From: Nocardia abscessus NBRC 100374
Lineage (GTDB): Bacteria; Actinomycetota; Actinomycetes; Mycobacteriales; Mycobacteriaceae
NCBI RefSeq assembly: GCF_000308455.1
Contig: NZ_BAFP01000104.1
Span: forward strand, 42,372 to 106,371
DNA: 64,000 nt
Direction: 5' to 3'
Shown here: one piece after another, positions 18,049 to 26,247 of the stretch
Layout: each line of letters opens with the position of its first letter
Numbering within the stretch: position 1 is the stretch's first letter
The notes under the pieces: model-generated
What the model was told of the DNA's origin: nothing
What the model saw: only the letters and a program-made list of their open reading frames with translations
Database searches by the model: none
Made by a program: the position numbers and the translations under genes

Positions 18049-19923
18049 ATGCCACCGCTTCGTTCACGAACCACGACCATCGGCCGCAATGCCGCAGGCG
18101 CACGCGCACTCTGGCGCGCCACCGGCATGACCGACACCGACTTCGGCAAGCCGATCGTCGCCATCGCGAACTCCTACACCCAGTTCGTGCCCGGGCACGT
18201 GCACCTGAAGAACGTCGGCGACATCGTGGCCGACGCGGTGCGCGCCGCCGGTGGCGTGCCGCGCGAATTCCACACCATCGCCGTCGACGACGGCATCGCC
18301 ATGGGCCACGGCGGCATGCTCTACTCGCTGCCTTCGCGCGAGATCATCGCCGACTCCGTCGAGTACATGGTGAACGCGCACACCGCGGACGCGCTGGTGT
18401 GCATCTCCAACTGCGACAAGATCACCCCGGGCATGCTCAATGCGGCCATGCGGCTGAACATTCCGGCGGTGTTCGTCTCCGGCGGACCGATGGAGGCGGG
18501 CAAGGCCGTCGTCGTCGGCGGCGTCGCGCAGGCGCCCACCGATCTGATCACCGCGATCTCCGCGAGCGCGAATCAGGCGGTGTCGGAGGAAGGCCTGTCC
18601 GAGGTCGAACGGTCCGCGTGCCCGACCTGCGGCTCCTGTTCGGGCATGTTCACCGCCAACTCGATGAACTGCCTCACCGAGGCGCTGGGTCTCGCGCTGC
18701 CCGGCAACGGCTCCACCCTCGCCACGCACGCCGCGCGCCGGGCGCTGTTCGAGCGGGCGGGCACGGTGGTGGTGGACATCGCCAATCGCTGGTACCGCGA
18801 GGACGACGCGTCGGTGCTGCCGCGCAACGTCGCCGACGCCAAGGCCTTCCGCAACGCGATGGCCCTGGACGTCGCGATGGGCGGTTCGACCAACACCGTG
18901 CTGCACACGCTGGCCGCCGCGCAGGAAGGTGAGATCGACTTCGATCTGCACACCATCGCGGAGACCAGCCGCCGGGTGCCCACCCTGGCGAAGGTGTCGC
19001 CCAACTCCGACTACCACATGGAGGACGTGCACCGCGCCGGCGGCATCCCCGCCATCCTCGGCGAGCTGCGCCGCGCCGGGCTGCTGGAGACCGACGTCAC
19101 CACCGTGCACACCGCGAGCTTCGACGAGTGGCTGGACACCTGGGACATCCGCTCCGGCAAGGCATCCCAGGAAGCCATCGAGCTCTTCCACGCCGCGCCG
19201 GGCGGGGTGCGCACCACCGAGCCGTTCTCCACCGACAACCGGTGGTCGTCGCTGGACACCGACGCCGCGGGCGGCTGCATCCGCGACCTCGAGCACGCCT
19301 ACACGAAGGAAGGCGGCCTGGTCGTGCTGCGCGGCAACATCGCGCCCGACGGCGCGGTGCTCAAGACCGCGGGCATCGACGAGGAGCTGTTCTCCTTCCA
19401 GGGCCCCGCAGTGGTGGTGGAGTCGCAGGAGGAGGCCGTGTCGGTCATCCTCGGCAAGAAGATCAAGCCCGGCGACGTGATCGTGGTCCGCTACGAAGGC
19501 CCCGCGGGCGGCCCCGGCATGCAGGAGATGCTGCACCCGACCGCCTTCCTGAAGGGCTCGGGCCTCGGCAAAGAGTGCGCGCTGATCACCGACGGCCGAT
19601 TCTCCGGCGGCACCTCGGGGCTGTCGATCGGGCACATCTCCCCCGAGGCGGCCAGCGGCGGCGTCATCGGCCTGGTGGAGAACGGCGACCAGATCCGCAT
19701 CGATGTGGCCACCCGTACGCTGGAGGTCCTCGTCGACGACGCCGTCCTCGCCGAGCGTCGCTCGAAGATGGAAGCCTCCGAGCGGCCCTGGCAGCCGGTC
19801 AACCGTGATCGTCCGGTGACGACGGCCCTGCGCGCCTACGCCGCCATGGCCACCTCGGCGGACAAGGGCGCGGTCCGCTACGTGCTCCCCCGCCACTCCG
19901 GGTCTTCAGGCCGTACCAGTTAG
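18049..19923 (+). CDS. ilvD: Dihydroxy-acid dehydratase
   Basis: 624 residues from the ATG at 18049 (GAGGA eight bases upstream). The enzyme removes water from dihydroxy-isovalerate or dihydroxy-methylvalerate to give the 2-oxo acid, the third step of Ile/Val synthesis. Iron-sulfur cluster ligands are seen in ISNCDKITPGML and ACPTCGSCSGMFTANSMNCL, and the C-terminal domain has the conserved DGRFSGGTSGLSIGHISPEA. Length and motifs are complete. It is not in the ilvBNC operon but lies beside it on the other strand, so all common-pathway genes are within 7 kb. Confidence 0.97.
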   Translation: MPPLRSRTTTIGRNAAGARALWRATGMTDTDFGKPIVAIANSYTQFVPGHVHLKNVGDIVADAVRAAGGVPREFHTIAVDDGIAMGHGGMLYSLPSREIIADSVEYMVNAHTADALVCISNCDKITPGMLNAAMRLNIPAVFVSGGPMEAGKAVVVGGVAQAPTDLITAISASANQAVSEEGLSEVERSACPTCGSCSGMFTANSMNCLTEALGLALPGNGSTLATHAARRALFERAGTVVVDIANRWYREDDASVLPRNVADAKAFRNAMALDVAMGGSTNTVLHTLAAAQEGEIDFDLHTIAETSRRVPTLAKVSPNSDYHMEDVHRAGGIPAILGELRRAGLLETDVTTVHTASFDEWLDTWDIRSGKASQEAIELFHAAPGGVRTTEPFSTDNRWSSLDTDAAGGCIRDLEHAYTKEGGLVVLRGNIAPDGAVLKTAGIDEELFSFQGPAVVVESQEEAVSVILGKKIKPGDVIVVRYEGPAGGPGMQEMLHPTAFLKGSGLGKECALITDGRFSGGTSGLSIGHISPEAASGGVIGLVENGDQIRIDVATRTLEVLVDDAVLAERRSKMEASERPWQPVNRDRPVTTALRAYAAMATSADKGAVRYVLPRHSGSSGRTS

Positions 19924-20003
19924 GTGCCGGAGGATCTGGTCTCAGGTCCTGCGTCGGGTGCGTTGCTGGTTTCGGGCGCACCCGGCGAGTTACCCATGTA
20001 CCT

Positions 20004-20084
20004 GCGAAATCAGGCGTCACTGAGGGTATTCGAACGCGAAGGCCCCTCTATCTCCTCTTGCTCGGGTTCACGCGAAATCAGGCG
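20004..20084. repeat. 13-base direct repeat covering the end of the DoxX gene
   Basis: The sequence GCGAAATCAGGCG occurs at 20004-20016 and 20072-20084. The second copy contains the stop codon of the minus-strand DoxX gene. The first lies 68 bases beyond it, in the gap to ilvD. It looks like a short duplication of a gene end. Confidence 0.5.
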
Positions 20085-20953
20085 AAGGGGCCGATGCCGG
20101 TGAGCGGGTTGCCGCCGTGCAGGTACCAGTAGGTCCCGACCGCGGCCGCCACGGCGAGCAGAAGGACGACGAAGGACCCGGAGGCGGGGCGGATGGCCCA
20201 GCCGCGGTTGCGGTCGAAGGACAACCGACCGGGACCGGTCAGGATGATGACGGCGGCGACGCCGGCGAGGACGCTCTCGAATTCCACCGCGCCCGGCCCG
20301 GCCTTGTATTGGAACCCGGGGGTCATGCCCTGCTTCCAGGCCCAAGCGTCCAGGATCACCGCGAGCACCGCGCCCGCGGCCAGCGGGGTGGCCAGCCCGA
20401 GGATCAGCAGCGTGCCGCCGCCCACCTCGCCCGCGGTCAGCAGGAGGGCGGACACGGTCGGGTGGTCCCAACCGCCGCGCTCCATCATGTCGCGGGTGCC
20501 ATCCAGGCCCGGCCCGTGGAACCAGCCGGTGAGCTTCTGCAAGCCGTGGTAGAGGAAGGTGCCGCCGACGACCAAGCGCAACAGCAACAAGCCCAGATCG
20601 AGCGTGCCGCGGCGGGTCTCGCCGTTGCGGCGGCGCAGACGGCCGGTGTCGTTCGGCGGGCCGGGGGCGGGCGGGATGCTGGCGTACTCGTATGTGGGCG
20701 CCTTGCCTCCGGCGCCCTTGCTCTCGGCGGTGCTCGGAACCTCCGGGTCGAGCCCGAGTTCGTCCTCGGTGCGCGGCACGTCCTTGGACAGATGGGGCCG
20801 CTGGGCCGGATCCACTCGCGCGAATTGCTCGGTCGGCGAGTCGTACGGGCTGGTCACTCCTCGACCGGTGGACGACACCGCCGACTGCTCGGCCGTGGAG
20901 GGAGCGGAGTTCCCGGCCTTGGATTCGGCCGTTTCTTTCGGCTTGTCGGTCAC
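20078..20953 (-). CDS. DoxX-family membrane protein
   Basis: About 291 residues from a GTG at 20953 (AGGG nine bases upstream); a TTG at 20959 is an alternative. The first 125 residues are hydrophilic and disordered-looking. Then comes the DoxX domain of four membrane helices: LGLLLLRLVVGGTFLYHG, the loop LTGWFHGPG, and later segments such as LAGVAAVIILTGPG and GSFVVLLLAVAAAVGTYWY. DoxX proteins take part in thiol or quinone-linked redox in membranes. The location next to an lppZ-like gene matches M. tuberculosis Rv3005c-Rv3006, where the DoxX protein is linked to oxidative-stress resistance. Confidence 0.82.
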   Translation of the reverse strand: MTDKPKETAESKAGNSAPSTAEQSAVSSTGRGVTSPYDSPTEQFARVDPAQRPHLSKDVPRTEDELGLDPEVPSTAESKGAGGKAPTYEYASIPPAPGPPNDTGRLRRRNGETRRGTLDLGLLLLRLVVGGTFLYHGLQKLTGWFHGPGLDGTRDMMERGGWDHPTVSALLLTAGEVGGGTLLILGLATPLAAGAVLAVILDAWAWKQGMTPGFQYKAGPGAVEFESVLAGVAAVIILTGPGRLSFDRNRGWAIRPASGSFVVLLLAVAAAVGTYWYLHGGNPLTGIGPFA

Positions 20954-21071
20954 GATCAATACCCTATGCCGCGGCGCGGCACGGCGGGCAAGTACTGGAC
21001 GGCGTGTCAGTGTGCGCGCAACACCCACCCGGAGGGGGCGCGGGCGACGGAATTTCCGTAACGTCTGGGCT

Positions 21072-22178
21072 ATGAGTTTGGTTGTCGTGGGCCGCGTCGC
21101 GGCGAGCTTGGCGCTCGGCTCCGTCCTGCTGGTCGGCTGCGCCCGGTTCGACGATTCGGCGTCCAGTCCGTTCACCCCGGAACCGACCCTGCGCGGAGCG
21201 AACATCGACCCGAAGAAACCGAGCCAGCCACCCACATCGACCACCCGGCCGAGCGGCCCGTGCATCGATCCCGACCCGGCGGTGGTGGCGACCTGCCTGG
21301 ACACCACCGGCGGCCTGGTCACGCTCGCCGACGGCGCGCTGGTCGCCGAGCGCCGCACCGGGCGCATCCTGAAGGTGGTCCCGGAGCAGCCGCCGGTCGA
21401 GATCGCCCGGGTGGACGTGGACGGCTCCGGCGACGGCGGCCTCAGCGACATCGCGCTGTCGCCGACCTACCGAGAAGACGGCCTGATGTACGCGTACATC
21501 ACCACCTCCAGCGACAACCGGGTGGTCCGCATCGCCGAAGGCGGTTCCCCCAAAGACGTGCTCACCGGAATCCCGAAGGGCGCCACCGGCAACCACGGCG
21601 CGATCGACTTCGTCTCGTCCGACCAGATGCTGGTGCTGACCGGCGATGCCGGCAATCCCGGCGCGGCGGCCTCGGCGGGCTCGCTCGCGGGCAAACTGCT
21701 GCGCGTGAACTCCCCCGTGCCCGGCCGCACGCCACCACCGGAAATCGCCGTCTCGGGCATCGGCACCGCCGGAGACGTGTGCCGGGACAGCAAGGACAGC
21801 ATCTGGATCACCGACCGCACCGCCGCCGAGGACCGGCTGCAGCGGCTCGGCGGCGACGGCGTGGTCACCACCATGTGGACCTGGCCGGACCGCCCCGGCG
21901 TCGCGGGCTGCGCCGCCGCGACCGACGGTGTCGCGATCTCGCTCACCCGCGCGAAGGCCCTCGCCATCGCCGGCGCCGACCCGAACACCCACGCGGTCAC
22001 CGCGGCGCCGACCCTGGTGGCCCAGGACAAGTACGGACAGCTCGGCGGCGCGGCGGTCGGCGCCGACGGCACCATCTGGGTGACCACGGTGAACAAGACC
22101 GACGGCCAACCGGGTCCGTTCGACGACCGCGTCGTCCGCATCCCGCCCCCGCAGGCCGGAGGCGGCGGACCGGACTGA
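21072..22178 (+). CDS. LppZ-like lipoprotein with six-bladed beta-propeller
   Basis: 368 residues from the ATG at 21072. A lipoprotein signal peptide ends in the lipobox LVGC (Cys about residue 23). The rest resembles the soluble quinoprotein glucose/sorbosone dehydrogenase fold: repeated propeller strands such as VTLADGALVAERRTGRILKV, GLSDIALSPTYREDGLMYAY and GAIDFVSSDQMLVLTGDAG. M. tuberculosis LppZ (Rv3006) sits in the same place. Whether it binds a sugar, PQQ or only cell-envelope ligands is not known. Divergent from the DoxX gene, with about 120 bases between starts. Confidence 0.85.
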   Translation: MSLVVVGRVAASLALGSVLLVGCARFDDSASSPFTPEPTLRGANIDPKKPSQPPTSTTRPSGPCIDPDPAVVATCLDTTGGLVTLADGALVAERRTGRILKVVPEQPPVEIARVDVDGSGDGGLSDIALSPTYREDGLMYAYITTSSDNRVVRIAEGGSPKDVLTGIPKGATGNHGAIDFVSSDQMLVLTGDAGNPGAAASAGSLAGKLLRVNSPVPGRTPPPEIAVSGIGTAGDVCRDSKDSIWITDRTAAEDRLQRLGGDGVVTTMWTWPDRPGVAGCAAATDGVAISLTRAKALAIAGADPNTHAVTAAPTLVAQDKYGQLGGAAVGADGTIWVTTVNKTDGQPGPFDDRVVRIPPPQAGGGGPD

Positions 22179-22628
22179 GTTTTCGGCCGCGCGGGCGCGG
22201 CGTGTTCGCGGCCCCATGATGGTTCGCGTCCGAGCGACCGCCGCTGGCGACTTCGTCGCGGACGCGGCGGCCGCTCGGACGCGAACCGGGCCACGAACGG
22301 GACAATGCTCGGTCTCGCTTCGCTCGAAACCGGGAGTCGGGCCGGTGTGGTCGAGTGAAGTCGTAACCGCGACCTCGGCTGTGCCGTGGCTGACGGCGCG
22401 GCGGCGAACGGTGACCGGTTCCGACCCGAGCGAATGCGTGCGGGGCGATGCTCGGCCTCTTCGCTCGGAGCCGGTGGTTCGGATGGTGCTGGTCGCGTCG
22501 AACGCCGAGGGCAGCGCCGCATCGGAGAGCCGCGCGGCGTCGCGGTCGAACGCGGCGACGAACAGCGCCTCGCGTGCGTCCTGTAGGCCCACGATTGATC
22601 GGGAGACCTGGGCGGCGGATGAGGTATT
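22179..22628. other. Gap of 450 bases between convergent lppZ-like and LysR genes
   Basis: The first part is the hairpin at 22221-22287. The remainder is G/C-rich with open frames on several strands but no ribosome sites, family resemblance or plausible composition. I see no gene in it. Confidence 0.5.
22221..22287. terminator. Long hairpin after the lppZ-like gene
   Basis: Arms of 24 bases (22221-22244 and 22264-22287) pair with one mismatch around a 19-base loop. It starts 43 bases after the stop and probably ends the transcript. The size and near-perfect symmetry are unusual for a simple terminator. Confidence 0.65.
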
Positions 22629-23516
22629 TCAGGGTTTGTCCCGGTCCTGCGGGGTGATGCCGAGAATGGCGAGAAAGGCTGTGGCCGCGGGTGGGCGGCT
22701 TCGGCTCCAGATGACGTATTCGACGCGGGCCGGTGCGTCGGCGACCTCGATGGTGACTACGCCCTCGAGTTGCGGGGCGTAGGCGGAGGGGAGCATCGCG
22801 ACGGCTAGGCCGGGCCTGACGAGGCGGGCGATGTAGTCCGCGCTGGTCACTTCGAAGGCGACGTCTCGGGCGAGACCGGCGGCTTCGAAGGCTTGGTCGG
22901 ATTGCAGGCGTCCGGCCGTTCCGGCCGGAAGGTCCACGAAGACTTCGGAGCACAGCCTGCGCAGGTCGACGGTCGGCTCACCGGCGAGGGGGTGGTCCGG
23001 CGCGACCACGGCGACGAGGCGGTCACGGGCGAGTTCGTGGGCGGCGACGCCTCGGGGACGCGCCGTGGTGGGCAGTCCGAGGAAAGCCACGTCGATGGCT
23101 CCTTGCTCGACCTTCTCGATGAGTTCCTCGCTCGCGCCCACCCGCAGGCTGATGCGCACGTGCGGGTATCGCCCGCGGAAGTCACGCAGCGCCTCCGGGA
23201 TGTCGACCGCGGCGACGGTGGGGATCAGGCCGACGGCGAGCCGTCCGCGTACCTGCCCGACCGCCGCGGCGACTTCGGCGGCCGCGCGCTCGGCGGCGTC
23301 CAGACACTGGCGGGCGGCCGGGAGGAACGCCGCACCGGCGGGCGTCAGGCGCACCCGGCGGCTGGTGCGCTCGAACAGTCGCGCGCCCAGTTCCCGTTCC
23401 AGGCGCGCGATCTGGTGGCTGAGGGCGGACTGGACCACCAGGCATCGTTCGGCGGCCCGGGTGAAGCTGTTCGTCTCGGCGACGGCGACAACATAGCGCA
23501 TCTGCTGTAGCTCCAT
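22629..23516 (-). CDS. LysR-family transcriptional regulator
   Basis: 295 residues. The N-terminal winged helix is typical (MELQQMRYVVAVAETNSFTR, AAERCLVVQSALSHQIARLE), followed by a periplasmic-binding-like effector domain. LysR regulators usually control the divergent neighbour, here the DMT exporter and its coupled partner. A pair of AGATCAAT direct repeats lies at the start of the gap between them. The effector is unknown. Confidence 0.9.
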   Translation of the reverse strand: MELQQMRYVVAVAETNSFTRAAERCLVVQSALSHQIARLERELGARLFERTSRRVRLTPAGAAFLPAARQCLDAAERAAAEVAAAVGQVRGRLAVGLIPTVAAVDIPEALRDFRGRYPHVRISLRVGASEELIEKVEQGAIDVAFLGLPTTARPRGVAAHELARDRLVAVVAPDHPLAGEPTVDLRRLCSEVFVDLPAGTAGRLQSDQAFEAAGLARDVAFEVTSADYIARLVRPGLAVAMLPSAYAPQLEGVVTIEVADAPARVEYVIWSRSRPPAATAFLAILGITPQDRDKP

Positions 23517-23541
23517 AGATCAATCGTGTATCGAGATCAAT
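23517..23541. promoter_or_regulatory. Candidate LysR operator in the divergent gap
   Basis: Two AGATCAAT direct repeats at 23517-23524 and 23534-23541 are spaced 17 bases start to start, immediately upstream of the LysR start. This A/T-rich patch stands out from its surroundings. It fits an autoregulatory LysR site, but no classical T-N11-A dyad is obvious. Confidence 0.4.
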
Positions 23542-23595
23542 GAAGTGACAAACATGTGTTGGACTCATTTATCATCGCCGAGCGAGACTGCGTGT

Positions 23596-24549
23596 GTGAA
23601 AAGTCCAGCTGCACAGGTCGTTTCCGGTGGAGCAGGCAGGATCGCTCCCCGGGGCGATCTGTCTCGCACCTTCCTGACGGCGCTCGCTCCCGCGTCATGG
23701 GGCACGACTTATGTCGTCACCACCGAACTTCTTCCCCCGGGGCACCCACTGTTCGCCGGACTGCTGCGCGCGTTGCCCGCGGGCTTGATCGCGCTGGCCA
23801 TCACGCGGACGCTGCCGCGTGGCGCCTGGTGGGGGAAGGCCGCGGTGCTGGGCGTGCTCAACATCGGACTGCTCTTCCCGCTGCTGTTCCTCGCCGCCGA
23901 ACGCCTACCCGGCGGGGTGGCCGCGACCTTGGCGGCGGCCCAGCCCCTCGTCGTCGCCGTCTTGGCCGTACTGGTCCTGCACGAGAACCCCTCCGCTTGG
24001 CGCCTCGCCTGGGGCGCGATCGGCGTCGTCGGGGTCGGCTTGGTGGTGATCGGGCCGAACGCGGTGCTCGACCTCGCCGGGGTCGCGGCGGGTCTCGGCG
24101 CGGCGGCCTCGATGGCGCTCGGCCTGACCCTCACGAAACGGTGGGGACGGCCCGCCGAAACCGGGCCCACCGCTTTCGCCGGGTGGCAGCTCACCGCGGG
24201 CGGTCTGTTCCTGCTGCCCGTCACGTTCTTCTTCGAGGGCGCGCCTCCCGCGATCGACCCGCCCGCTGTCCTCGGCTACCTCTGGCTGGGTCTGGTCGGC
24301 GGTCTTATGGCCTATGTCCTGTGGTTCCGCGGCATCGGCACCTTGCCGGTCACCTCGGTCGCGGTTCTCGTCCTGCTCTCGCCGCTGGTCGCCGCGATTC
24401 TCGGCGCCGTTCTACTCGGCCAGACCCTCGGCCCGGTCCAAATCCTCGGGTTCGGGCTCGCACTCGCCGCGATCGTCGCGGGGCAGCTTCCCGCTCCGAG
24501 CCACTCGACCGCTGCCTCGACACCCCCACTCGAAAGGACACCTCGATGA
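23596..24549 (+). CDS. EamA/DMT-superfamily exporter
   Basis: About 317 residues from a GTG at 23596. Frames up to 23545 are open but would leave too little room for the divergent promoter, so the start is tentative. The protein is almost entirely membrane helices in two EamA repeats (for example AAVLGVLNIGLLFPLLFLAA and LGYLWLGLVGGLMAYVLW, with the RGIGTLPVTSVAVLVLLSPL segment). DMT exporters move amino acids, metabolites or drugs. Its stop overlaps the start of the next gene (ATGA at 24546). Confidence 0.85.
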   Translation: MKSPAAQVVSGGAGRIAPRGDLSRTFLTALAPASWGTTYVVTTELLPPGHPLFAGLLRALPAGLIALAITRTLPRGAWWGKAAVLGVLNIGLLFPLLFLAAERLPGGVAATLAAAQPLVVAVLAVLVLHENPSAWRLAWGAIGVVGVGLVVIGPNAVLDLAGVAAGLGAAASMALGLTLTKRWGRPAETGPTAFAGWQLTAGGLFLLPVTFFFEGAPPAIDPPAVLGYLWLGLVGGLMAYVLWFRGIGTLPVTSVAVLVLLSPLVAAILGAVLLGQTLGPVQILGFGLALAAIVAGQLPAPSHSTAASTPPLERTPR

Positions 24550-25178
24550 AGATCGCCGTCGTCGGAGCCACCGGCATGGTCGGCTCACGCGTCGTCAACG
24601 AAGCCGCGAGCCGAGGCCATGAACTCGTCGCCGTATTCCGGAAACTACCGCCGGCCACCTTGCCCGCCGGGGTGACCGCCGTCGAGGGCGACGCGAACGA
24701 CCCCGACCGGATGAGCAGACTGTTCGACGGTGCCGACGCGATCGTGGCCGCGACCCGTCCGGCCCTCGGACAGGAACACACCGTCACGGCGACTACGACG
24801 GCCCTGCTGGACGCGGCAATGACCACTCGGACGCGCATCCTCGTCGTCGGCGGCGCCGCCCCCCTGCGGAACCCGGGACGCCCGGACCGGCTGGTTCTCG
24901 ACAGCCCGGAGTACGTACCGGAAGCGGTCCGCCCCATTGCCGCAGCCAGCGTCGCGCAGTGGGAGACCTGCCGAGCGCACTCGGCCGACTGGGTCTATCT
25001 CAGCCCGCCCGCCGTCCTCGAACCCGGACGGCGCACCGGCACCTATCGGCGCGGCACCACCACACTCGTCGCCGGAGCCGACGGCACGTCCCGGATCTCC
25101 GCCGAAGACCTCGCCGTGGCCGTCGTGGACGAGATCGAGAATCCCAGCGCGAACAGGCATTTCACCGTCGGTTACTGA
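24546..25178 (+). CDS. NAD(P)-binding atypical SDR / epimerase-like protein
   Basis: 210 residues, coupled to the exporter by a 4-base overlap. The Rossmann nucleotide site is VGATGMVGSRV near the N-terminus, and a second strand ends GDANDPDR. The protein lacks the Tyr-x-x-x-Lys pair of classical SDRs, like the NmrA/YwnB-type subgroup that acts on redox sensing or small quinone-type substrates. Regulated together with the exporter by the divergent LysR, it may modify or sense the exported compound. Confidence 0.8.
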   Translation: MKIAVVGATGMVGSRVVNEAASRGHELVAVFRKLPPATLPAGVTAVEGDANDPDRMSRLFDGADAIVAATRPALGQEHTVTATTTALLDAAMTTRTRILVVGGAAPLRNPGRPDRLVLDSPEYVPEAVRPIAAASVAQWETCRAHSADWVYLSPPAVLEPGRRTGTYRRGTTTLVAGADGTSRISAEDLAVAVVDEIENPSANRHFTVGY

Positions 25179-25283
25179 GCGGACCGCAAGCCGCCCGGCT
25201 CGGACCGTGCAGGTCATCCGTCGCACCGGGATCGGAGGCGCTCGCAAGAACCCGGCGACCACGACGACGGAGGGAACGATCAG

Positions 25284-26225
25284 ATGAAGCGAATCTTCGG
25301 TATCTCCGTCGCGCTCGCCTGCCTCGGCGCGACGGCGCTGGTACCCGCGGATCGGACGGCGGCGCACCGTCCGGTTCTCCCGGCCACGATCGACCTCCCC
25401 GCCGGGTTCCAGCCGGAAGGAATCGCGATCGGGTCGCAGCCGGTCGCCTACTTCGGCTCGCGGGTCGACGGCTCCATCTACCGCGCCGACCTGGTGACCG
25501 GGCACGGCGCCATCCTGAGCCCCGGGCCGGGTACGCCGGCGCTCGGCCTCCAGGTCGACCACCGTGATCGGCTGTTCGTCGCAGGCGGCACCGGAGGCGA
25601 TGCCCGCATCGTGGACACGCGCACGGGCGCGGTGCCGGCGCGCTACCGGCTCGGAACGCCGCCGGACACGTTCGTCAACGACGTGGTGCTCACCCCCACG
25701 GGCGCGTGGTTCACCGACTCGCGAACACCCGTGCTCTATCACCTGCCCGCGGGCGACGACACTGCGCTGCCGCACACCGCGGCGGTGGTGCGACGCCCGC
25801 TGACCGGCGACATCCGCTACGAGCCGGGAGCGATCAACGCCAACGGAATCGTGCGCACGCCGGACGGCACCGGGTTGATCGTCATGCAGTCGGTGACCGG
25901 CCGACTGTTCCGCGTAGACCCGGCGACCGGCACGACACGGCGGATCGATCTCGGCGCCGAGACGCTGCCCGGTGGCGACGGGCTGCTCTTGCGCGGGAGC
26001 ACGCTGTTGGTCGTCCAGAACCGGTCCAACGCGATCGCCGTGGTCGCGCTCGACCGCGCGGGCACGACGGGCACGGTCCTGCGGCGGGTCACCGACCCGC
26101 GCTTCGACGTACCGACCACCGTCGCGGCGTTCGGGGAGCGTCTGTACTTGCCGAACGCCCGCTACACCACGCCGCCGACCCCGGCGACGCCCTACGGCTC
26201 GGTCGCGATCGAGAACCCCCGCTGA
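25284..26225 (+). CDS. Secreted SMP-30/gluconolactonase-like beta-propeller protein
   Basis: 313 residues. An N-terminal signal peptide (MKRIFGISVALACLGATALV) precedes a propeller domain with repeats such as LPAGFQPEGIAIGSQPVAYFG, VDHRDRLFVAGG, VNDVVLTPTGAWFTDS and NGIVRTPDGTGLIVMQS. The pattern matches the extracellular SMP-30-like family, some of which bind Ca and hydrolyse lactones. Catalysis is not shown by the sequence. The preceding gene ends 105 bases upstream, so it may be a separate transcription unit. A terminator overlaps its last codons. Confidence 0.75.
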   Translation: MKRIFGISVALACLGATALVPADRTAAHRPVLPATIDLPAGFQPEGIAIGSQPVAYFGSRVDGSIYRADLVTGHGAILSPGPGTPALGLQVDHRDRLFVAGGTGGDARIVDTRTGAVPARYRLGTPPDTFVNDVVLTPTGAWFTDSRTPVLYHLPAGDDTALPHTAAVVRRPLTGDIRYEPGAINANGIVRTPDGTGLIVMQSVTGRLFRVDPATGTTRRIDLGAETLPGGDGLLLRGSTLLVVQNRSNAIAVVALDRAGTTGTVLRRVTDPRFDVPTTVAAFGERLYLPNARYTTPPTPATPYGSVAIENPR

Positions 26226-26238
26226 CGGGCAGCGGGGG
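26216..26238. terminator. Bidirectional terminator between the propeller gene and gatB
   Basis: Arms CCCCCGCT (26216-26223) and AGCGGGGG (26231-26238) enclose a 7-base loop between convergent stops. The first arm overlaps the last codons of the propeller gene. Confidence 0.75.
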
Positions 26239-26247
26239 CTTCACCGC

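Noticed and set aside
18064..19896. Long frame opposite ilvD (610 codons)
   Set aside because: Antisense shadow of ilvD with biased composition.
20964..22592. Long minus-strand frame opposite the lppZ-like gene and its gap
   Set aside because: No recognisable domain and it includes both arms of the hairpin at 22221-22287.
22216..22782. Plus-strand frame in the 450-base gap
   Set aside because: Starts inside the terminator hairpin, overlaps the LysR gene end, and its product is Ser/Arg-rich without a family.
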